DNA from: Callorhinus ursinus
Lineage: Eukaryota; Chordata; Mammalia; Carnivora; Otariidae
Assembly: GCF_003265705.1 (NCBI RefSeq)
Contig: NW_020313056.1
Span: forward strand, 9,184,188-9,248,187
DNA: 64,000 bases
Reading direction: 5' to 3'
Positions 57,276 through 64,000 of the stretch are shown here, piece by piece. Numbering within the stretch: position 1 is the first letter of the stretch; every line of letters begins with the position of its first letter. The notes beneath the pieces were generated by a model. The model made no database searches. It worked only from the letters and a program-made list of their open reading frames with translations, and was not told where the DNA came from. Made by a program: the position numbers and the translations under genes.

Positions 57276-59063
57276 GTAAGCGTATGAATCCAAGTGTCTT
57301 CTTTTTTCAAATGTTTTCTTAGCCTGTTTTTTGATCTGATAAGTAGATTGCAGATGTAGGGAGCTCTCACATTACCCTCAAGAAGCAGAAGAAAGTATTA
57401 ACACCCATGCTTCTTTATTCCAGATGTAAAACACTCGGTTGTATACTGGGTTGTCGGAGGCCTGAGTTGACAGACCATTTCAAAGTGTAAGAAAGGGAAT
57501 TGAAAACTAAACTATAAAACCTAGCTTATTATAAAGTGGCGGCCAGCAGAAAGGATTGAACAGTAAATACCACTTTGGATTTGTATTGTTGTATGGGAAA
57601 ATTCTGCTTTTAAAATTATTTCCCAGAACTGACAATTCTTGTATGTGTAAGCCCTTGTTTTAGATGTCTATAAGATTATATCCCAAGCAAGGGAGCAGCC
57701 AGATTTACTGGAAAGCAGGAGAGGGCGTTGGCATTTGTTAATTTTTATTTTGAACAAGTCAGTTTAAGTTGAGATTCCAGAGGTAGTTCAGAAATCACAG
57801 TGAGGACCAATTAGAAATTGAACAAAGAAGCAGAGATTTTTGAAGAGGAATAGGTTCAGAAGCATTTAAATCTGACTGTTAGGAAAATAAAGATGAACTA
57901 AATGTGCTCGTTGGTGGGACATGTGGCTGGCTCAGTCTGAAGAACATGTGACCCTTGATCTCCGGGTTGTAAGTTCGAGCCCCACATTGGGTGTAGAGAT
58001 TACTTAAAAAAAAAAGTTCTAAATAAATGTGCTCATTGATGAGAAAAGACTTGAAACAGCTGAAAAATAAATAGTCCTGAAAATAATATTCTGCTTCCCA
58101 ACCCTTCCCCATAGTGGCAAAAACAATTAGATGGGGTGCCAACATGGGTGTCTCCATAGCAGAGTCACCTTCTAACAAATTCTTTCAACCCCTTGTACTT
58201 GACAATTTCCCTTGCATTTCCTCCTTCATTTCTCATTTCCTTTACTTTATAAATCTGTTCTTAGAGTGTTGGCTTGTCCCCTTCTCAGCTGTATGGCATC
58301 TGTCACCCTACCTCTAGGCTTCCTTGGACTGGCTCACTGGAGAGCTATCTTGACTTGTCATAATACCCAATAAATTCAGTTTTCCCCAGATTTGCCATTG
58401 GAGACCATCTTCAAAGGAAATGTCATAGACTGTTTCAGTCCTCTGGGATTTACTGCTTTTTCTTCTAATGCATTCTTATATCCACATCCTACTGACTTTG
58501 TAAAACTCCTGCCCACCAAGGCCATTTTATTTTACTTGTATAATTCTCAGAAGTAGATAAGGTCTGAGGATGGCAGCCTCTGGAGATAAGACTAGGGGAT
58601 GCCCCAGGAATGAGAAGTTAGCCGTGTGGAACACGGCAGTCGTTGTTTGAGAAATGGCATCGGCACGTTGAGTTTTGTGCAATAACCGACAGGGTCCAGC
58701 TGACGGCTGTTGGGGTAACCAGTGTGTCTGTGCTCACAAGACCTCCGTGTTATTCCCGTGGTTGGCTATAATAACAGTGCTTCATCTGATTTCAAATCTT
58801 GCTTGCTGCCATGGTTTGGTTATCCCCCTGACCTCGGTTCTCTCTCTTTGGAAGACACGCTGTCCTAGGTTCCCCGGCTTCGGCCGGCTCAGAGCAGACC
58901 CCAGCTGTGCCTTCAGGCGGGCGCCCCCGCGTGGTTTGCAGTTGTGCGGCACCGCTGCTCTGACTCCTTAGACCTTCCGTTTTCCCTCTTTTTTCATATC
59001 CCGGGGAGAGCAGCAGTCCTATATACTGCTAGTTGACTTCATTGCTCTGACGTTATTTTTCAG
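57276..59063 (+). other. STAU1: STAU1 intron 3
   Basis: Contains one short CAN SINE (57917-58023). A GC-richer patch near 58840-58970 has several CpGs but no exon-like signals I trust. Confidence 0.6.
57917..58023 (+). mobile_element. CAN SINE, short type
   Basis: ggacatgtggctggctcagtctgaagaacatgtgac, gttgtaagttcgagcccc, gagattacttaaaa. Flanked by 18-base copies taaatgtgctcgttggtg (57899-57916) and taaatgtgctcattgatg (58024-58041), two mismatches. Confidence 0.93.
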
Positions 59064-59188
59064 TTCCTTCTAGCATGGCACACCCCAAAGAGAAAACCCC
59101 AATGTGTCTTGTGAATGAGTTAGCCCGTTTCAACAAGATTCAGCCTGAGTATAAGCTTTTGCGTGAGCAAGGTCCAGCTCACTGTAAG
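59064..59188 (+). CDS. STAU1: STAU1 RBD1 exon A (alpha1-beta1)
   Basis: A 125-base open exon with acceptor cgttatttttcag and donor gtaaat. Joined to the G left by the first coding exon it reads VPSSMAHPKEKTPMCLVNEL, then ARFNKIQPEYKLLREQGPAHCK, finishing in phase 0. This is the first half of a dsRNA-binding domain: helix 1 with the NELAR signature, strand 1, and the GPAH loop that contacts the RNA minor groove. It closely resembles STAU2 (MANPKEKTAMCLVNELARFN). An ATG at 59075-59077 lies exactly where STAU2 starts, so an internal start is possible. Mammalian STAU1 isoforms I know best do not contain this exon. Confidence 0.88.
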
Positions 59189-60064
59189 GTAAATATTGTC
59201 CATACTGCTTGTGCATTTCTAACTCACCAGGAATGTTTTCTGTCTTTTTATGCTCCTCCAAGTGGTGCTGTGGTTCAGAATATGTACTTCCCAACCACTG
59301 AGGCTGTCTTCAAGAGATGCAAAAGTATAGATTTTTGGCAAGTCACTTCTCTTCATCCTTGCAGAATGGGTCAAAGAAAAGACGTGCTTCTTTTGGGGAT
59401 ATATGGCTTTTAAAATTCCAATTAGTGTGTGGTTGTGTTTAGGACTCTGAATAGAGACAATTCCCAAGCACCTGTGAATGATTTCCTGTGAGTTTTCCGG
59501 GCTCTGGGCCTCCTGGCTACAGCCTGCCTCGGGCTCCTTTCCTGCTTGTTTGCATGAACCCTAGACTGGGCAGGGAGAGGAGGGGAACAGGAAATCCATT
59601 TTGCCACTTGTTAGCAATCCAGGTAAAAGGTTTGAAGGTGAGGGGTAGAAATTAGTCTCAGAATGAGTCCTTTGGATTGTCTCTGATTTCACTTATCCTT
59701 GTCTTTCCCCATATCTTAGAGAATGGAAGACTGACTGTAATTTAAATTTTTACTATTTGTTACTCAGGAATTCAGTCTTTGAAGCTCCTTTGATATCTGT
59801 GCTAATGTAAATCTTGGAACTTAATTGTGTGCATATCTGGCTTTATCTTTGCAGCTGCAGTGTGGGAGAGGGTATGGTGTCAGAAGGAATCGGGTCTGCT
59901 GTTTCTGATCCTAGCTTTGCAGTAAAGATAATATAATTAAGGATGAGTTATTGGTCTCTTTACGCATCACTTTTCTTGACATGCAGACCTCAAGCCTTGA
60001 GTGATGTACCTACCAAGTTTCCCTTTTCATTTGACTAAAAACAACATCGGCCACAGTCCTAAAT

Positions 60065-60325
60065 AGGCACCATAGTGTGGTTAGGTGAGTCGCCTTTGGT
60101 GTGAGACAGATGTGGGTTTAAATCTCAGCTTCTTCTAGCTGTGTGACCTTGGGCAAGCTGCTGCTGTTTTTGAACCTCAGTCTCCTCCTCTGTAAAATGG
60201 GGATAATACCTACCCAAATAGGCCTACTGTGAGAATTAAATGAGAGACTGTATGTTAAAGTGAGGAGCACAATGCCTGGCGATTATTAAGTACTTCAGAA
60301 ATGGTAGCTATTATTATTATGCATT
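60065..60325 (+). repeat. MIR
   Basis: Well-preserved order: 'gtgtgagacagatgtgggtttaaatctcagc', 'agctgtgtgaccttgggcaagc', 'cctctgtaaaatggggataat', 'gcacaatgcctggcgattattaag'. Confidence 0.7.
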
Positions 60326-61284
60326 TAAGAAACAGAAATTTCTACTCATGTGAAGCTAGTTTTATTCTAAAGCATGATTGTATTTGAAATGTTTCTTTAC
60401 TTTTGGAAGGCAATTAGTGATTTTCTATAACTGTTCTGTTTCTTCTACGGGGTTTTTTTTGCAGACCTTAACTTTGGGATTCCCTTTATTAACTGTTTTT
60501 GGTATTTTTTGAAACACGTACTTTTTCACTTAAACTTCAGTGGCACTGTAGGTAATTTGGCTGTGTGTTCCATCTGTAACTGCCCTTTTTTTTTTTTTTT
60601 TAAACCTTCAGGTTATTCAAAGAGGAAAAGTTATTCCCTCCTAGGTGACTGTTAGACTCTTTAAAAAAGTCAGTGGTGTGGTATCGTTTGAATTCTGTTA
60701 AAACCTAGATTCTCACCTCGCTACCAGCCCTCCACGTGGGAGGCAGCAGAGCCACAACAGCGGGGGTGGGGACAGTGCTGGAGAAAGGCAAGACTGTTGA
60801 TAAAATTAACTCTTTGCTTTTTAGCTTTTCCCCATCAGTGTGTTTCCGTGAAAGGATCATGAAATGCCCTGGAGATTGGGGTTTGCACAGCACTGTAGGC
60901 TCCTGCTGTTTGGCTGCTCAGGCTGGCCACCGTTTTGAGTCTGCGCTGTCGGTGCTAAAGGAGTACCCTTGTGAACTGCAGCATTAATTCAGGGGAGCCC
61001 CTAATGGTTCCCGTGGGGTGAGAATTTTTTAATTTTTCCCCTTTAGTGGAAGCTGTGTACTGAGGGAATCCTGAGGTTAAGACCTACAAGAAAAATCATC
61101 TGTGAAGGCAAGGCACACCCATCCCTCTAGGCACCAAATTTCAGTGGTCTGGACATTTTCAGATGATGTAGATACATTCACATCAGCATTTCTCATGTAA
61201 ATTATTTGTAGATGAAACAGAGTGATAGCCTGTGATAAAGAAAAGCAGAAAAATAAAAGCTCCGGTTGGTTTTGCTAAATTCCA

Positions 61285-61447
61285 AGGTAGTGAGTCTCAA
61301 ACTTCATAGTGCGTCAGAATCACTAGGGGAGCTTATTAAAGATACACTTGCTCCGGTCCTCCCCTCTTGCTCCTCAGTCAAAATCCATGGGCATGTGTAT
61401 TTTACCAAGTTTCCTGGATGAGCACCAAAGTTAGAGAATCACTGTGG
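61285..61447 (+). mobile_element. MER20-like hAT MITE
   Basis: Opens 'gtgagtctcaaacttcatagtgcgtcagaatcactaggggagcttattaaa' and closes 'aagttagagaatcactg', matching the ends and body of the hAT-Charlie element MER20 as remembered. Confidence 0.6.
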
Positions 61448-62227
61448 CATGATGGGTCATATTTTTTGACAGTATTAATTCAGTTCTGATAGGATTAACA
61501 TAACCTAATTTTAAGAATGGAGTGTGTATTTGGGTTACCTTCTTCCTACTTAAGAAGGAATAAAGAGGCTTGCCATTGTCAGCATTTGCTGAGGACAAAA
61601 TTAGCTGTTTTGGATGCCTCCTTGAGTTCAGAAACGCTTCTTGATCTTTGCTTACTGTGGATCAGATTTTCTTCTGAAGGTGGAGGGAGTGTCTGAATAA
61701 TAGAGTAATCTTAGCAAAGTAGAAGGCAGCGTTTTAGAGCCTGGCTGATGTTCCCAAATTCATTCAAGTGTTTGTCCTCCTGGGATTGTGTTTTCAGACG
61801 AGACCACAAACGCATGAGAACATCAAAATGAACGTCTTAATTTATGAGATACTACCGTGTGTCTAAATCAAGTTTGCTGTATTTCTTCCATGAGAAGTAA
61901 TTGGAAGACAGTTTCTATTTGGATGACTTCCAAATAACGTCTGATATCTAATATATGTAGGAAAACATTTCTTTATCTCCATGCTTACCCCCATTTTTCA
62001 AAGCATAGTTTTTGTCACAGAATGCTGTTCAATGCTAGTCAATGATATATATATATATATCTTTTGGTGTTTATAGAAACAACAAAAAATGAGGGTGAAG
62101 GGATAAATTGCCAAGATAATGATCAGGCCTTTTAAACCGTGGCCGTAAAAAATGTTCAAGGTCCGAGTGACATACTGTAGTCAACATCAGGTACCGTGAA
62201 TTGAGAGCTCACAATTTTCATTTGTAG

Positions 62228-62384
62228 GTGTTTACAGTACAGCTAACACTTGGAGATCAGCACTGGGAAGCTGAAGGAACTAGTATTAAAAAAGCCCAGC
62301 ACACAGCTGCTGCCAAAGCTTTGGAAGGAACAAAATTTCCTAAACCCATAGTCCGCCCTTTTCGTAGCGAAGGAAGGAATCCAG
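62228..62384 (+). CDS. STAU1: STAU1 RBD1 exon B (beta2-beta3-alpha2)
   Basis: A 157-base open exon with acceptor tttcatttgtag and donor gtatta. It reads VFTVQLTLGDQHWEAEGTSI, then KKAQHTAAAKALEGTKFPKP and IVRPFRSEGRNP plus one base. Strands 2 and 3 and helix 2 of the dsRNA-binding fold are present, including the SIKKAQ...AAAKAL segment whose lysines contact the phosphate backbone. STAU2 has the matching FSVQLSLGEQTWESEG and, after the domain, NNPGSITPTVELN. Here NP plus G would splice to a following AG-AGC-ATC exon to give NPESITPTVELN. That exon is not in the window. Confidence 0.9.
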
Positions 62385-62557
62385 GTATTATGCGTGGGCC
62401 AAGACAGGTTCCTTTCAAAAGTGTGTTTAGAGGTACCCATTCAGTATGTGTATGAATTCTTTCTTAACTAACTTGTTGATTTTGAAAGCACAGTTTCTAC
62501 ACTACCAGTGGCAAATGCTTACCTTTTCAGAATCCCTAACCGTACTCTAAATCTGAA

Positions 62558-62935
62558 GCATTGGTTCCCAATCTCTGGTCCCGTGACTCCTGAGGATCTG
62601 CAAAGAAGGTCCTGAGAGGTGGGGGGTGTCACCAAACAATTTCCAAGGTTTCAGAAAAGCTTAGAGAAAATACCTTTTGTTCCTCAATAAGGTGGTACAG
62701 ATTGCCAAAAATGTAGGCCTTAGCTGGAATCACTTCAACCCAGTGTGGAAATACCAGTTATAACACATTGATCAGAAACCCTGATTGTCTCCTGATCATT
62801 AAACAGAATGAGAAAATAAATATTTATCGCTTAAATACTATTAGTAGACAATATCTCTTCAAACAAGGGACCCATGGAGAAGGGAGAAGACTAATAGAGA
62901 AGAGCATCTGGTAAAAGCTTGGGGACCACTGACCT
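62558..62935. mobile_element. Possible hAT-type MITE
   Basis: Starts cattggttcccaatctctgg and ends aagcttggggaccactg, whose reverse complement is cagtggtccccaagctt. The short inverted ends and the size fit a non-autonomous hAT element. Weak. Confidence 0.35.
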
Positions 62936-63689
62936 GCCACGGTGGGTGGAAGTGGCTCCGTTGTAGCCACGTTACCTGTCAACGCACACAAAGCCATCCC
63001 AGTCCCTTTGTACACAGGAAGAAATCCGAGGGATCTCGGCCACACCTTTCTTGTTGCTCTTAATTTCTTTGTGGTGTTTCAGATTCATTCTCTACTGCAG
63101 GTAGATTTTCTGGGTCAGAACTGCTCTGAAGATGATTCAGTTTATATTAAAATGCAACTGTATGAATCATATAAAAAATAAAATTCTCATGTTAGGAAGA
63201 GAGAAGCTGGTTACTTCTGTGACCCTCTGATTTTGCAAACCCAAAGATATTCTTATAGATTTGATTCATGCACTAAATTTAGTTGAACCAGTTATAGTAC
63301 AGAATCAAGTCATTTTTTATTTTCCTCTGCATACATAAAATGCCTAAAGAGGCATTTTTAAGTGGATTTTTGTGTGCCTTTAAGTTGAACTTTGCCATTG
63401 CTAGTGTTGTTCTGTGTTTGATGTGGAAGTGTTGTTTTCACATGTGATTGTGCACTGACACTACTCTTTCCAGCCTGATTTTCCTTTTACATTTTACATG
63501 TTTTTAATGGTTTATGAACTGGATGAACTGAGAAAAAAAAATTGGAAAATGAACAGTGTGTATTTTCTATAGTTGATAATTCTGAGATAACTTATACTTT
63601 TGTTTATATGGAAACAGAACTCATTTTCCTAACAAGTATTCTCACAGGTCAAATTCCAATGTAAATATTGAGATTGGAAATATCTGAAT

Positions 63690-63890
63690 ATTTTGCCGCC
63701 CTCATCTGACTTCTCCAGATACAATTTACTTGCCTCCTCCTCAGTGATTCCACAGCTTTCTTTATAGCACACATCCTGTTGTATAGTAGTTCTTTGAGAG
63801 TGTTTGTGTTATTTGAATCCTCTGGGGCAAGAATTGTATCGCTTAGCACTGTGCTTTGCATCCACTTAGTACTTAATAAGTGCATCATTC
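63690..63890 (+). repeat. L2-like fragment
   Basis: 'ctggggcaagaattgtatcgcttagcactgtgctttgcatccacttagtacttaataagtgc' resembles an L2 3' end. Confidence 0.35.
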
Positions 63891-64000
63891 TATGAAATAG
63901 CGTGCATCAACATACTTCTAAGTGTAAGCCAATAACCCAGTAAGTCAGTACAACCAGAGTTATATTGGCTAAGGATTCCCAAACAGTAAAATGATTTGGA

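Larger units (their letters stand above)
59189..62227 (+). other. STAU1: STAU1 intron between RBD1 exons
   Basis: Three kilobases holding a MIR (60065-60325), a long poly-T (about 60583-60602), a MER20-like relic (61285-61447) and an (AT)n run at 62046-62060. No further exon recognised. Confidence 0.6.
62385..64000 (+). other. STAU1: STAU1 intron after RBD1 (partial)
   Basis: Runs to the right edge. I searched for the expected next exon (beginning with codons for S-I-T-P-T-V-E-L-N) and did not find it. A MITE-like block and an L2-like end are listed separately. Confidence 0.65.

Overview
The window is draft-quality nuclear DNA from a carnivoran mammal. It carries 34 recognisable tRNA-derived CAN SINE insertions, in both the long form with a (TC)n section and AAATAAATAAAATCTT tail and an older short tRNA-only form, plus 5'-truncated L1s and older MIR, L2 and DNA-transposon relics. 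None of the long SINEs looks like the young dog SINEC_Cf type, so I favour a non-dog caniform (bear, seal or mustelid-like). That is inference from memory of the families. Two N runs (100 and 10 bases) mark assembly breaks.

Two host genes lie head to head, the arrangement I recall for human 20q13.13. On the minus strand (1-9.7 kb) are the first nine coding exons of DDX27, a nucleolar DEAD-box RNA helicase of ribosome biogenesis. They encode residues 1-342, from the acidic N-terminus through motif II; the rest lies beyond the left edge. Its CpG-rich promoter is at about 9.48-9.87 kb. On the plus strand, STAU1 (Staufen 1, a dsRNA-binding protein of mRNA transport, translation and decay) starts in a strong CpG island at 40.85-41.7 kb. 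Visible are a non-coding exon 1, a 71-base non-coding exon 2, the first coding exon (ATG at 57071), and two further exons that together encode a complete N-terminal dsRNA-binding domain (RBD1). The rest of STAU1 lies beyond the right edge.

The space between the promoters (9.9-40.8 kb) has no gene I can support. It holds 26 CAN SINEs, often nested or stacked at one target site, and several L1 3' ends. From 38.64 to 53.45 kb, covering the STAU1 promoter, all of intron 1 and exon 2, there is no CAN SINE; only older relics remain.

The most interesting observation is the STAU1 exon pair at 59064-59188 and 62228-62384. Both exons are open, well spliced and in phase, and total exactly 94 codons with phase 1 at both outer ends. 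They can therefore be skipped or included as a unit. The best-known mammalian STAU1 proteins lack this domain, whereas the paralogue STAU2 has it. I found no foreign, viral or bacterial system, no CRISPR array and no RNA gene other than SINE-derived tRNA relics.
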